A stretch of DNA of 46,009 nt from an uncultured Alphaproteobacteria bacterium (GCA_937919435.1 CALFRR010000072.1:1-46009), one strand, 5' to 3'; counted from the first letter of the stretch, positions 1-8,933 are shown. Made by a program: numbers and translations. The notes: generated from the sequence alone by a model not told the origin.

Positions 1-775
1 TGCAGATCCGCCGGTCGCCGCCGTCGCGCAGGAAGTCGACCACCTGCATGACCAGCGGTTCGTCGGCGAACATCGTGGCGACGTCCTCGATCCGCTCGGA
101 CAGCGTCCCCTCTTCGGAGAACAGCATGCGGTAGGCGGCGCGCAGCTTGTGGATGCTCTCGCGCTCGAAGCTGCGGCGCTTCAGGCCGACGATGTTGAGG
201 CCGCCGAGCCGGGCGCGATCGCCGATCGCCGAGCCGTAGGGGATCAGGTCGTTCTCCAGTCCCGACAGGCCGCCGAGGAAGGAATGGGCGCCGATCCGCA
301 CCCACTGATGGACGGCCGAGAGGCCGCCGAGGATCGCATGGTCGCCGACGTGGACGTGTCCGGCGAGGGTGGCGTTGTTGACCAGGATGACGTGGTCACC
401 GACCCGGCAGTCGTGGGCGACGTGCGCCCCGACCATCAACAGGCAGTGGTCGCCGACCGAGGTCAGCATGCCGCCGCCTTCGGTGCCGGGGTTGATCGTC
501 ACCTGCTCGCGGATCGTCGTGTGGCTGCCGATCTCCACCCGGCTCTCTTCGCCGTGGTACTTCAGATCCTGCGGCGGATGGCCGATCGAGGCGAAGGGGT
601 AGATCTTGGTGCCCTCGCCGATCACCGTCCGGCCGGCGACGCAGACGTGGCCGACGAGTTCGACGCCGTCACCCAGGGTGACGTTCGGCCCGACCAGGCA
701 ATAGGGGCCGACGACGGTCTCCGCGCCGAGAACGGCGCCGTCTTCGACGATGGCGGTCGGATGCACTCTGGCCAT
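1..775 (-). CDS. lpxA: UDP-N-acetylglucosamine O-acyltransferase LpxA (3' end cut by the window edge)
   Basis: First step of lipid A synthesis in the cytoplasm: transfer of a hydroxyacyl chain from acyl-ACP to the 3-OH of UDP-GlcNAc. The visible 258 residues begin MARVHPTAIVEDGAVLG and form left-handed beta-helix hexapeptide repeats. The family catalytic His is seen in the motif GAHVAHDC, near residues 117-123. A helical C-terminal domain follows from about residue 200. Family length is about 260-270 residues, so only a few C-terminal residues lie outside the window. It is the last visible gene of the lpxD-fabZ-lpxA run and starts 128 bases downstream of fabZ; lpxI and lpxB would be expected beyond the edge from the usual order in this group (inference). 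Confidence 0.95.
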   Translation of the reverse strand, partial: MARVHPTAIVEDGAVLGAETVVGPYCLVGPNVTLGDGVELVGHVCVAGRTVIGEGTKIYPFASIGHPPQDLKYHGEESRVEIGSHTTIREQVTINPGTEGGGMLTSVGDHCLLMVGAHVAHDCRVGDHVILVNNATLAGHVHVGDHAILGGLSAVHQWVRIGAHSFLGGLSGLENDLIPYGSAIGDRARLGGLNIVGLKRRSFERESIHKLRAAYRMLFSEEGTLSERIEDVATMFADEPLVMQVVDFLRDGGDRRIC

Positions 776-903
776 GGCGGGGGCTTTCTTTTCGTGTTTT
801 CGGGCACCCGAGGTCTATCCGAGCCGACGGGCAACCGGAGATCACTTCGAATGTCGAATTGTGACGATCGTCACGGAGCCGAAACGGCCCCGCCCGTGTG
901 GCT

Positions 904-1377
904 TCAGTCGCGCACCAGCATGGCGCTGAGTTCGGCCTCGGCGACGACCCGGCCGCCGACCTTCGCTTCACCGCGGTACCACCACATGTTGGAGCGCTGG
1001 CGCTGCTTCTTCATGTGGAACTCGACGGTGTCGCCGGGCTGGACCGGCTTGCGGAACTTCGCCTTGTCGATGGTCATGAAGTAGACGAGGCTCGGCTTGC
1101 CGGGCACGCCCGCCTTCATCGTCTTGGCGACGCACATCGCACCGGCGGTCTGTGCCATGCCCTCGATCAGCAGAACGCCCGGAAACACCGGTCGGCCGGG
1201 AAAATGGCCCTGGAACTGCGGTTCGTTGTAGGTGACGTTCTTGACGCCGATGCCGGCGTCGTCACCGTCCATGTCGACGATCTTGTCGACCAGCAGGAAC
1301 GGATAGCGGTGCGGCAGCAGTTCGAGCAGTCGCAGAATGTCGACGGATTCGAGAACCGTGGTCGGGGTGTCGGTCAT
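904..1377 (-). CDS. fabZ: 3-hydroxyacyl-ACP dehydratase FabZ
   Basis: Cytoplasmic hot-dog-fold dehydratase of type II fatty acid synthesis. It converts 3-hydroxyacyl-ACP to trans-2-enoyl-ACP and draws on the same hydroxyacyl-ACP pool that LpxD and LpxA use, which fits its place between them. The protein has 157 residues, normal for FabZ. Seen in sequence: LLPHRYPFLLVDKI near residue 20 and the catalytic segment GHFPGRPVFPGVLLIEG with His58 and Glu72. The start ATG at 1377 gives the family N-terminus and lies 23 bases after lpxD, consistent with one transcript. Confidence 0.97.
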   Translation of the reverse strand: MTDTPTTVLESVDILRLLELLPHRYPFLLVDKIVDMDGDDAGIGVKNVTYNEPQFQGHFPGRPVFPGVLLIEGMAQTAGAMCVAKTMKAGVPGKPSLVYFMTIDKAKFRKPVQPGDTVEFHMKKQRQRSNMWWYRGEAKVGGRVVAEAELSAMLVRD

Positions 1378-1400
1378 CGGCCGGCTTCCTTCGGTCAAGG

Positions 1401-2471
1401 TCAATCCTCGGATCTGGTCGGGCCCTTGGCGGGCGCTTCCCGGCGGGCGAGCCGCTTCAGGGTGGCGATCTCCCGAGCGAACTCGAGCAACGGTTTGGCC
1501 GGCGAGCCCATCATGCGGCTGCCGGGCGGGACGTCGGCGTTGATGCCGGACTGGGCACCGATCTGGGCGCCGGTGCCGATCTTCAGGTGGCCGGTGAGAC
1601 CGGCCTGACCGGCCAGCACCACGAAGTCGCCGAGATGGGTGGAGCCGGAGATGCCGACCTGCGAGACGATCACGCAATGGCGACCGATCTCGACGTTGTG
1701 GCCGATCTGGACGAGGTTGTCGATCTTGGTGCCCTCGCCGATCACCGTGTCGCGGTTGGCGCCGCGGTCGATGGTGGTGTTGGCGCCGATCTCGACGTCG
1801 TCCTGGATCACCACCCGGCCGGTCTGCGGCACCTTCTGGTGGCCACGCGGCCCCATCGCGAAGCCGAAGCCGTCCTGACCGACGCGCACGCCGCCGTGGA
1901 TGATCACCCGGTTGCCGAGCAGGCAGTGGATCAGCGTGGCGTTGGCGCCGATGTGGCAGTTGCGGCCGATCCGCACCGACTGGCCGATCACCGTGTTGGC
2001 CGAGATCACCGTGCCGGTGCCGATCTCGACGTCCGGACCGATCACCGCGCCGGGCTCGACGGTGACGCCGGGCTCCAGCCGCGCGGCGGGGTGGACGTGA
2101 GCGCCGGGGGCGATCGCCACCGGGCCGCGCCACGGACCCTCGAGCTTCAGCGCGGTCGGATGGAACCGGCCGGACACCGTGGCGAAGGCGCGATAGGGAT
2201 CGGCGACCGGAAGCGGGATCACCCCTTCCGGAACCAGCGACACGAAACGGGCCTGGACCAGCACCGCACCCGCCCGGGTGCGGGCGAGCATGTCGATGTA
2301 CTTCTTGTTGTCGAGGAAGGTGAGGTCACCGGGACCCGCCGTGTCGAGGGGGGCGACCTCCTCGATCATCGTGTAGGCGGCACGTTCGTCGGAGACGGTC
2401 GCTCCGACCCAGCCGGCGATCTCCGCCACCGCTACCGGCTTCGGCCGGGGAAAGAATTCCGGATCGCTCAT
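1401..2471 (-). CDS. lpxD: UDP-3-O-(3-hydroxyacyl)glucosamine N-acyltransferase LpxD
   Basis: Third acylation-pathway enzyme of lipid A synthesis: N-acylation of UDP-3-O-acyl-glucosamine from acyl-ACP. The 356 residues show an N-terminal uridine-binding domain (about 1-110), a long hexapeptide left-handed beta-helix (about 115-320) and a short C-terminal helix. The catalytic-type His is His258 in IGHNVEIGRHC. Length is normal (about 340-360). The start at 2471 follows the bamA stop by 107 bases. Context is bamA-lpxD-fabZ-lpxA, the usual arrangement in alphaproteobacteria. Confidence 0.97.
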   Translation of the reverse strand: MSDPEFFPRPKPVAVAEIAGWVGATVSDERAAYTMIEEVAPLDTAGPGDLTFLDNKKYIDMLARTRAGAVLVQARFVSLVPEGVIPLPVADPYRAFATVSGRFHPTALKLEGPWRGPVAIAPGAHVHPAARLEPGVTVEPGAVIGPDVEIGTGTVISANTVIGQSVRIGRNCHIGANATLIHCLLGNRVIIHGGVRVGQDGFGFAMGPRGHQKVPQTGRVVIQDDVEIGANTTIDRGANRDTVIGEGTKIDNLVQIGHNVEIGRHCVIVSQVGISGSTHLGDFVVLAGQAGLTGHLKIGTGAQIGAQSGINADVPPGSRMMGSPAKPLLEFAREIATLKRLARREAPAKGPTRSED

Positions 2472-2578
2472 GATCTGACGCCGACCCCCGAGACACGGGC
2501 CCCGAGAGACATGGGCCCCGATGTGAAAAGGCCGCCGCACATCGCGCGGCGGCCCTCCGAATTTCGTCGCAGCGCCGA

Positions 2579-5008
2579 TCAGAAGGTCGTTCCGCCGCTG
2601 AAGCGGAAGACCTGGGTCTGATCGTACTTGGCCTTGGCCACCGGGATGGCGAAGTCGAGGCGCAGCGGACCGAACGGCGACTTCCACACGATGCCGGTGC
2701 CGATCGAGGCGCGCAGCTTGGTGGAGTCGACGTACTGGAAGCCGGCGGCCGATCCGGAGATCGCGGTGCCCTTCGCCGGCAGCGCCTTCTTGTCGACGCC
2801 CCAGGCGAGACCGGCGTCGCTGAACGCCGAGATGTAGAGGCCGAACTCTTCCGGCGTGCCCGGGAAGGGCATCGTCGCTTCGACCGTGCCGGCGACGTAG
2901 TTCTTGGCGCCGAGGCTCTCGTTCAGCTTGTAGCCGTTGATCACCGTGTTGTCGCGCGGGCCGATGCCCTGCGAGGCGAAGCCGCGGATGGTCTCGCCGC
3001 CGATGAAGAAGTTGTCGAACAGCTCCACCTGCTCGCCGATGCCGGTGATGTTGCCGGCCTTCACCCGGGCCATGCCGATCAGACCCCAATCGGCCCACAG
3101 CTCGTGATAGTAGCGCGCGTCGATCGTGGTGCGGACGAACCGGGCATCGCCACCGGCGCCGGCGAACTCCTGCGAGAACTTGGCGTAGATGCCGTCGCGC
3201 GGGAACTGGATGTTGTCGATCGAGTTGTAGGTGACCGAGTAGCCCGGCGCCGAAGTGACCCGGTTGCGGCTCCAGTTGCCGTTGCACACCGCGGGATTGC
3301 CGGGGGTGTAGGACGGGCAGACGTAGCGCTTGTAGGCGAGCGAAGCCTCGCCGTCCGTATAGCTCTCGTTGACCTGCGAGCCCTCGAGCTTGATGCGCTG
3401 CTGATTGATCGTGTAGTTCACACCGAAGGTCAGGTTTTCGGTGATCGGCAGGCCCATGCGCAGGGTGCCGCCGGTGTCGCGCTGCTCGTAGTCGCGATAG
3501 TCGGTCGACAGATAGTGCTTCTGGTAGACGTCGAAGCCGGCGGAGATCCGATAGCCGAGGAAGTAGGGCTCGGTGAAGGAGAAGGCCCAACCGCGCTGCT
3601 TCTGACCGGCCTGGATGCTCGCCTTGATGAACTGACCGCGGCCGAGGAAGTTCTTCTCGGAGAACGACACGTCGCCGAGCACGCCGTCGGTGGTCGAGTA
3701 ACCGGCACCGAAGCCGATCTCACCGGTCGACTGCTCTTCGACGTCGACGTTGACCACGACACGGTCGGGCGCCGAGCCCTGATCGGTGGTGACCTTGACG
3801 TTCTTGAAGAAGCCGAGGCGGTTCAGCCGGCGCTCGGCCTTGGAGACCAGCGCCTTGTTGAAGGCGTCACCCTCGGCCATGTCGACTTCGCGACGGATGA
3901 CGTAGTCGCGGGTGCGGTCGTTGCCGCGGACGTTGATCCGCTCGACGTAGGCGCGCTGCCCCTCTTCCACGTAGTAGGTGATGGCGATGGTGTGGCCGGC
4001 GTAGTCACGGGTGGCGCGCGGGCGCACCGCGGCGAAGGCGTAACCCGCCTTGTTCGCCTCGATGGTCAGCGCCTCCATGGTCTTCTCGACCTCGTCGGAC
4101 GAGTAGACGTCGCCGGACCGGGTGCCGAGCGCGCTCTTCAGACGGGCCGGATCGACACCGGCGAGCGAGGTCTGCACGTCGACGTCGCCGAAGCGATACT
4201 GATCGCCCTCGTCGACGGTGAAGGTGACGAAGAAGACGTTGCGCTCGCGGTCGAGGTCGGCGGACGCCGACACCATCCGGAAGTCGGCATAGCCGTTCTT
4301 CATGTAGAACTTGCGAATCAGGTCCTGGTCGGACTGCAGCCGCTCCGGATCGTAGGTGTCGGTCGAGCGGAGCCAGCCGAGCAGGCCGGATTCACGCGTC
4401 TTGACCACGTCGCGCAGACGACCCGCCGAATAGGCGTGGTTGCCGACGAATCCGATCCGGGTGACCGAGGTCTTCTCGCCCTCGTCGACCTCGTAGACGA
4501 GATTGACGCGGTTGTCGGGCAGGCTGATCACCTTGGCCTCGACCTGGGCGCGATAGCGACCGTTGCGGCGATAGGCCTCGAGCAGGCGCTGAACGTCGTT
4601 CTGGACCGACGCGTTCGACATGAAGCCGCGCGACTTCAGCTGAATCACCTGATTGAGCTGCTCGTCGGTCAGACGCTTGTTGCCCTCGAAGACGATCTTG
4701 TTGATCTGCGGGGCCTCGACGACGGTCACCACCAGGGCTCCGCCCTCGCCGGTGATCTTGACGTCGGTGAAGAGGTTGGTCGCGTAGAGCGCCTTCAGCG
4801 CGGCGTCGACGTCCGCCGACGAGCGGCTCTTGCCGACGTAGGAGCGGATGGTCTCGGCCTCGATCCGCTTGTTGCCGCGGACGACCACCGATTCCGCCTT
4901 GGCGTAGGATGCGCCGACGATCGGCAGATCGTTGCCGACCACGGGCAGAACCGTCAGACAGACCGCCGCCAGAAACGTCTTCTTCATCACTTTCGTGAGG
5001 GAACTCAT
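2579..5008 (-). CDS. bamA: Outer-membrane protein assembly factor BamA
   Basis: Core of the BAM complex, which inserts beta-barrel proteins into the outer membrane. The product has 809 residues: a signal peptide (with MKKTFLAAVCLTVLP and a likely cleavage after AKA), POTRA repeats from about residue 40 to 420 beginning VVVRGNKRIEAETI, and a C-terminal barrel ending in Phe (SGGTTF), the usual terminal residue of outer-membrane barrels. ATG at 5008 (MSSLTK) is chosen; ATG at 4987 (MKKTFL) is an equally good start seven codons later. It lies 318 bases downstream of rseP, with a promoter candidate in that gap, so it may be transcribed both from the operon and by itself. Confidence 0.96.
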   Translation of the reverse strand: MSSLTKVMKKTFLAAVCLTVLPVVGNDLPIVGASYAKAESVVVRGNKRIEAETIRSYVGKSRSSADVDAALKALYATNLFTDVKITGEGGALVVTVVEAPQINKIVFEGNKRLTDEQLNQVIQLKSRGFMSNASVQNDVQRLLEAYRRNGRYRAQVEAKVISLPDNRVNLVYEVDEGEKTSVTRIGFVGNHAYSAGRLRDVVKTRESGLLGWLRSTDTYDPERLQSDQDLIRKFYMKNGYADFRMVSASADLDRERNVFFVTFTVDEGDQYRFGDVDVQTSLAGVDPARLKSALGTRSGDVYSSDEVEKTMEALTIEANKAGYAFAAVRPRATRDYAGHTIAITYYVEEGQRAYVERINVRGNDRTRDYVIRREVDMAEGDAFNKALVSKAERRLNRLGFFKNVKVTTDQGSAPDRVVVNVDVEEQSTGEIGFGAGYSTTDGVLGDVSFSEKNFLGRGQFIKASIQAGQKQRGWAFSFTEPYFLGYRISAGFDVYQKHYLSTDYRDYEQRDTGGTLRMGLPITENLTFGVNYTINQQRIKLEGSQVNESYTDGEASLAYKRYVCPSYTPGNPAVCNGNWSRNRVTSAPGYSVTYNSIDNIQFPRDGIYAKFSQEFAGAGGDARFVRTTIDARYYHELWADWGLIGMARVKAGNITGIGEQVELFDNFFIGGETIRGFASQGIGPRDNTVINGYKLNESLGAKNYVAGTVEATMPFPGTPEEFGLYISAFSDAGLAWGVDKKALPAKGTAISGSAAGFQYVDSTKLRASIGTGIVWKSPFGPLRLDFAIPVAKAKYDQTQVFRFSGGTTF

Positions 5009-5117
5009 CGTGCCCGGGCCCCGTCTGTGTTCTACCGTTTCGGATCGATCCCGCCGCCCCTCGGGCGCCCGTCTCCGATCCGAGACGATCTGCTGAATCT
5101 GCTCGTACCGCCCGAGT

Positions 5118-5145
5118 GTTGTACAGGCTTTTGCCGACGGTGCAA
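5118..5145 (-). promoter_or_regulatory. Candidate sigma70-type promoter for bamA
   Basis: On the minus strand TTGCAC (5140-5145) and TACAAC (5118-5123) are separated by 16 bases, about 110 bases before the bamA start. Seen in sequence; function is inferred. Confidence 0.45.
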
Positions 5146-5185
5146 CCCGAGCCGTCACCGGTCGGGGGGCGTTTTGAAAGAACCG

Positions 5186-5209
5186 TTGCCCGATCGCCAC
5201 TTCGGGCAA
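5186..5209 (-). terminator. Possible weak terminator or attenuator after rseP
   Basis: Perfect 8-bp stem (TTGCCCGA / TCGGGCAA) with an 8-base loop, followed on the minus strand by a modest pyrimidine stretch (CGGTTCTTTC). The U-tract is poor, so termination would be partial at most. Confidence 0.3.
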
Positions 5210-5326
5210 TTCATCCGTTCCGTCCATCGTCGACTTTCCCCGGGAACCCACGCCACACACCCGAGCCGTCCCGAAGCCCGGAAATTCCCGGCCGGCGGCG
5301 AACCGTCGACCGTTTCGCCCTCCCCC

Positions 5327-6460
5327 TCAGAGGGAGGCCAGATGCGTCAGATCGTTCCATGTGGAGACGATCACCATCGCCAGAACGATCGCCATTCCGA
5401 CGCGGAAGCCGATGTCCTGAGCGCGTTCCGAGAGTGGGCGTCCCCGCACCACTTCGGCGAGATAGAAGGCGAGATGGCCGCCGTCGAGCATCGGAATCGG
5501 CACCAGATTGAGCAGGCCGATCGACACCGACAGAAGCGCCACGAGGTTGAGCAGGGCGAGGAAGCCGCCGCCCGCCACTTCGCCGGAGATCTGGGCGACC
5601 CGGATCGGCCCGCCGAGCTGGTCGGCCGACTCGCGTCCGGAGAACACGCCTGCGACATAGGAGCCGGTGCGCTCGATCACGAACCAGGTTTCGGCGATGC
5701 CGGCGGCCAATCCGTCGATCGGTCCGAAACGGACCAGACGGCGGTCGGCCGGATCGGCCGAGGCCTGGATGCCGAGCAGGCCGCGGCGCTGGGTGCCGAA
5801 CCGCCCCTTCTCCTCGACCAGCCGCGGCGTCACCATCAGGTCGAGCCGGCGCCCGTCACGGTCGATGCCGACCGCGGTCGGCTGGCCGGCCCGGCCGGAG
5901 ACCTGACGCATGATGTCGAGGAAGTTCGCGATCTTCACGCCGTCGATCTCGACGAGCAGATCGCCGGGGCGGATGCCCGCCGACTCGGCGGCGCTGCCGG
6001 AGGTCACCGCACCGACCCGCGGCAGAATGTCGAGCCGGCCGGCGGAGACGAACAGCGCGGTGAAGACCGCGACGGCGAGCAGCAGGTTGGCGATCGGGCC
6101 GGCGGCGACGATCGCCGCCCGCTTGCCGACCGACTGGGCCGGAAAGGACGTCGCCCACTCGTCGGCGCCCATCGCGGCGAGACCTTCGCGGTCCGGCGTC
6201 GAAGCGGCGCCGTCGTCGCCGACGAACTTGACGTAGCCGCCGAGCGGAATCAGGGCGATCCGCCAGCGGGTGCCGCGACGGTCGTTCCAGCCGAGGAGTT
6301 CGGGGCCGAAGCCGATCGAGAAGGTCTTCACCCCGACGCCGCACCAGCGGGCGACGAGGAAGTGCCCGAGCTCGTGGACGAACACGACGATCGTCAGCAC
6401 GAGCAGAAACGGCGGCACGTAACCCGTCAGGGCCGACGCAGCACTGTTCAGAAAGCCCAT
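5327..6460 (-). CDS. rseP: Site-2 intramembrane metalloprotease RseP/MmpA
   Basis: Inner-membrane zinc protease that cleaves membrane-bound substrates such as anti-sigma factors and signal peptides. The 377 residues include the zinc motif HELGH (residues 29-33) in the first membrane segment, a PDZ domain around residues 120-200, and a C-terminal membrane part with the second active-site motif MLDGGH. The length matches the shorter alphaproteobacterial form (MmpA of Caulobacter type) rather than the roughly 450-residue E. coli protein with two PDZ domains. Start ATG at 6460 gives MGFLNS ahead of the first membrane helix. It sits between cdsA and bamA; dxr, often found here in relatives, is absent. 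Confidence 0.95.
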   Translation of the reverse strand: MGFLNSAASALTGYVPPFLLVLTIVVFVHELGHFLVARWCGVGVKTFSIGFGPELLGWNDRRGTRWRIALIPLGGYVKFVGDDGAASTPDREGLAAMGADEWATSFPAQSVGKRAAIVAAGPIANLLLAVAVFTALFVSAGRLDILPRVGAVTSGSAAESAGIRPGDLLVEIDGVKIANFLDIMRQVSGRAGQPTAVGIDRDGRRLDLMVTPRLVEEKGRFGTQRRGLLGIQASADPADRRLVRFGPIDGLAAGIAETWFVIERTGSYVAGVFSGRESADQLGGPIRVAQISGEVAGGGFLALLNLVALLSVSIGLLNLVPIPMLDGGHLAFYLAEVVRGRPLSERAQDIGFRVGMAIVLAMVIVSTWNDLTHLASL

Positions 6461-6521
6461 TTCAACCCCTGTCCCACCGGCCGCGGCCGGATCCCGGACG
6501 CATTCTGCCACGTCAAAAGTG

Positions 6522-6547
6522 AACGAACCATCCCCGTGAACGGTTCC
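6522..6547 (-). promoter_or_regulatory. Candidate EcfG-type (general stress) promoter upstream of rseP
   Basis: On the minus strand GGAAC (6543-6547) and CGTT (6522-6525) are 17 bases apart, matching the GGAAC-N16/17-CGTT consensus known for alphaproteobacterial EcfG sigma factors. It lies 62 bases before the rseP start, in the correct orientation, inside the only sizeable gap between cdsA and rseP. Function is inferred. Confidence 0.45.
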
Positions 6548-6569
6548 CGGCACGATCGTGAAAGGATGT

Positions 6570-7457
6570 TCACCAGAACAGCAGCGCGACCGGATCGCCG
6601 CCGCCACGCACGAGCGTCACCAGAAACGCGACGACGGCGGCTGCGACGAGGCCGTCGACCCGGTCGAGGATGCCGCCGTGGCCGGGGATGATCCGGCCGG
6701 AATCCTTCACCCCGAACCGCCGCTTCAGCGCGGATTCGAAGAAGTCTCCGGCCTGAGCGGCGACCGACAGGACGGCGCAGAGCAGGAGAATCGGAGCGAG
6801 CCGCGGAGCGCCGGCGGCGAAGGCGACCGCGGTGCCGGCGACGATCGCCGCGGCGAGGCCGCCGAGCCCGCCCGACCAGGTCTTCTTCGGCGAGACCGCC
6901 GGCCAGATCTTCGGGCCGCCGATCGCGCGTCCGGTGAAATAGGCGGCGATGTCGGTCGCCCAGACGACCGCGAACAGGAAGAAGATCACGAAGACGCCGG
7001 TGTCGCCTTCGCGCAGCGCGATCAGCGAGATCGACGGAAGGACGGCGTAGATCGCACCGATCGGAGCCCAGGCCGCGGCGTCGCTCGGGGCGGTCGCCGA
7101 GGCCCGGGCCTCCCGCGATGCGAGGAAGAAGCCGAGGGCGATGCCGGCGAGCGCGACGACCAGTGCCGGAACGAAGAAGCCGGAGAGGCGAACCATGAGG
7201 CCGAAGGCCGCGGTCGTCACGGCGGCCGTGCCGAGAAGTGCGAGCCGCTTCGGCCCGAAGGATCGGCCGAGGGTGATGGTCGCCCATTCGGAGGCCATCA
7301 CGGTGGCGCAGAAGACGACCAGCAGCAGCCAGCCGGTGCCGCCGAAGAAGGTCAGGCCGAGCGCCACCGGGCCGATCACCGCGGCGGAGAGGATGCGCAG
7401 GCGCAGTTCGGGATTGGCGGCGGCGGACTTCGGCGCCGGCCGGTCGGTTTCGGTCAT
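6570..7457 (-). CDS. cdsA: Phosphatidate cytidylyltransferase CdsA
   Basis: Integral inner-membrane enzyme making CDP-diacylglycerol from phosphatidate and CTP, the branch point of phospholipid synthesis. The 295-residue product has about eight hydrophobic segments. The family signature near the C-terminus is clear: SALKRRFGVKDSGRIIPGHG followed by GILDRVD. Length is normal. Its ATG overlaps the uppS stop by four bases (ATGA), so the two are translationally coupled. Confidence 0.96.
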   Translation of the reverse strand: MTETDRPAPKSAAANPELRLRILSAAVIGPVALGLTFFGGTGWLLLVVFCATVMASEWATITLGRSFGPKRLALLGTAAVTTAAFGLMVRLSGFFVPALVVALAGIALGFFLASREARASATAPSDAAAWAPIGAIYAVLPSISLIALREGDTGVFVIFFLFAVVWATDIAAYFTGRAIGGPKIWPAVSPKKTWSGGLGGLAAAIVAGTAVAFAAGAPRLAPILLLCAVLSVAAQAGDFFESALKRRFGVKDSGRIIPGHGGILDRVDGLVAAAVVAFLVTLVRGGGDPVALLFW

Positions 7458-8224
7458 CTCGCCCCCTGGCGCGCACCGATGCCGCCGAAGCGGCGCTCGC
7501 GGCCGTTGTATTCGCGGATCGCCGCGTCGAACTCCGCCTCGTCGAAGTCCGGCCAGGTGACCGGCGAGAAGACGAATTCGGAATAGGCCGACTGCCAGAG
7601 CAGGAAGTTCGACAGCCGCTGCTCGCCCGAGGTGCGGATCACCAGGTCCGGGTCGGGCGTGCCGGCGGTGTAGAGGCGGGCGTCGATGGTCTCGGCGGCG
7701 ATCGCCTCGGGGGCGAGCCGGCCGGCGGCGACGTCGGCGGCGATCGAACGCATCGCCTCGGTGATCTCGGCGCGCGAGCCGTAGTTGAAGGCGATCACCA
7801 GATTGAGGCCGGTGTTGCCGGCGGTCAGCGACTCGGCCTCGTCGAGCAGGCCGGCGATGTCGGCGGCGAGCCCGTGACGATCGCCGATCACCCTGATGCG
7901 GACGCCTTCGGCATGCAGCTCGGCGAGGTCGCGGCGGACGAAGAAGCGCAGCAGGCCCATCAGGAAGCCGACCTCCTCGGCCGGCCTCCGCCAGTTCTCC
8001 GAGGAGAACGAGTAGAGCGTCAGATGGGCGACGCCGATGTCGGAGGCGTGGCGGATGATCCGCCGCAGCGTCTCCATGCCCTTGCGATGGCCTTCGGTGC
8101 GGGGCAGGCCGCGGGCCTGCGCCCAACGGCCGTTGCCGTCCATGATCACGGCGACATGGGCCGGCACATCGCCGTCCGTCCCCGATCCGCCGATCTCGGC
8201 CGGTTCGTCCTTCGCCTGGGTCAT
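7454..8224 (-). CDS. uppS: Isoprenyl transferase / undecaprenyl diphosphate synthase UppS
   Basis: Cis-prenyltransferase that extends farnesyl-PP with isopentenyl-PP to C55-PP, the lipid carrier for peptidoglycan and O-antigen. The 256 residues show VAVIMDGNGRWAQARGLPR (catalytic Asp29), the SSENWRRP motif and the C-terminal RTSGEQRLSNFLLWQSAYSE block. About 20 low-complexity residues precede the core, a common N-terminal variation. The gene follows frr by 27 bases and overlaps cdsA by four. Confidence 0.97.
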   Translation of the reverse strand: MTQAKDEPAEIGGSGTDGDVPAHVAVIMDGNGRWAQARGLPRTEGHRKGMETLRRIIRHASDIGVAHLTLYSFSSENWRRPAEEVGFLMGLLRFFVRRDLAELHAEGVRIRVIGDRHGLAADIAGLLDEAESLTAGNTGLNLVIAFNYGSRAEITEAMRSIAADVAAGRLAPEAIAAETIDARLYTAGTPDPDLVIRTSGEQRLSNFLLWQSAYSEFVFSPVTWPDFDEAEFDAAIREYNGRERRFGGIGARQGAR

Positions 8225-8251
8225 GGCACCTCCGCGCCGTTCGGCCGTCGA

Positions 8252-8809
8252 TCAGACGCGGGTGATGTCCTGCTCCTTCACCGCGAGCATCTTGTCGATC
8301 TCGACGATGGTCTCGTCGGTGAGCTTCTGGACGCGGTCCTGCAGGCGGCTCTCCTCGTCCTCGCTCATGCCGTCCTTGACCGCCTTCTTCAGCGAATCGA
8401 TGCCGTCGCGGCGGATGTGGCGGATCGAGACGCGGGCGGCCTCGGCGTATTTGTGGGCGACCTTGACCAGTTCCTTGCGGCGGTCGGCGTTGAGTTCGGG
8501 GATCGGCACCCGCATGGTGGCGCCTTCGACGATCGGGTTCAGGCCGAGATTGGCCTCGCGGATCGCCTTCTCCACCGCGTGCGCCATCGAGCGGTCCCAG
8601 ACCGAGACGAGCAGCATCCGCGGCTCGGGAACCGAGACGGTGGCGACCTGATTGAGCGTCATCCGCTGGCCGTAGGCCTCGACGGTGACCGGCTCCAACA
8701 GATTGGTGGAGGCGCGGCCGGTCCTGAGACCCGCCAACTCGTCCTTGAAGACCTGGACCGACTGATGCATGCGGCGCTTGAGGTCTTCGATGTCGAACTT
8801 GTGTGCCAT
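8252..8809 (-). CDS. frr: Ribosome recycling factor
   Basis: Splits post-termination ribosomes together with EF-G. The 185 residues match the family length exactly and show ELAGLRTGRAS near residue 25 and the helical C-terminal segment KDGMSEDEESRLQDRVQKLT. Start ATG 8809 (MAHKFD) is preceded by GAGGA at a good distance. Order pyrH-frr-uppS is standard. Confidence 0.97.
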   Translation of the reverse strand: MAHKFDIEDLKRRMHQSVQVFKDELAGLRTGRASTNLLEPVTVEAYGQRMTLNQVATVSVPEPRMLLVSVWDRSMAHAVEKAIREANLGLNPIVEGATMRVPIPELNADRRKELVKVAHKYAEAARVSIRHIRRDGIDSLKKAVKDGMSEDEESRLQDRVQKLTDETIVEIDKMLAVKEQDITRV

Positions 8810-8877
8810 GGGATTTCCTCGAGGGATGCGACCGCTGCGATGGAGCGGAAAGTCGCGGCCGGGGGGACCGGCGGTCT

Positions 8878-8896
8878 CCCGACGGGTGCCGTCGGG
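8878..8896 (-). terminator. Hairpin between pyrH and frr
   Basis: Perfect 8-bp stem (CCCGACGG / CCGTCGGG) with a 3-base loop, 38 bases after the pyrH stop. There is no U-tract on either side, so it may act as a pause, processing or RNA-stability element rather than a full terminator. Confidence 0.3.
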
Positions 8897-8933
8897 CATG
8901 ATGGAGCGCCGCCGGAGGGACGGCGGGATCCCG

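Larger units (their letters stand above)
5009..5326. other. 318-base gap between rseP and bamA
   Basis: No gene seen. The gap holds an 8-bp inverted repeat (5186-5209) and a sigma70-like promoter candidate (5118-5145) reading toward bamA. Reading frames that cross it on either strand lack family similarity I recognise. Confidence 0.6.

Noticed and set aside
3104..6691. Very long open frame on the plus strand (about 1195 codons) opposite bamA and rseP
   Set aside because: It is antisense to two clear genes, crosses their intergenic gap, and has the Asp/Arg/Gly/Val-biased composition expected from the reverse complement of GC-rich coding DNA. Similar antisense frames cover lpxD, sufD, sufC, both chemoreceptor genes, anmK and tgt.
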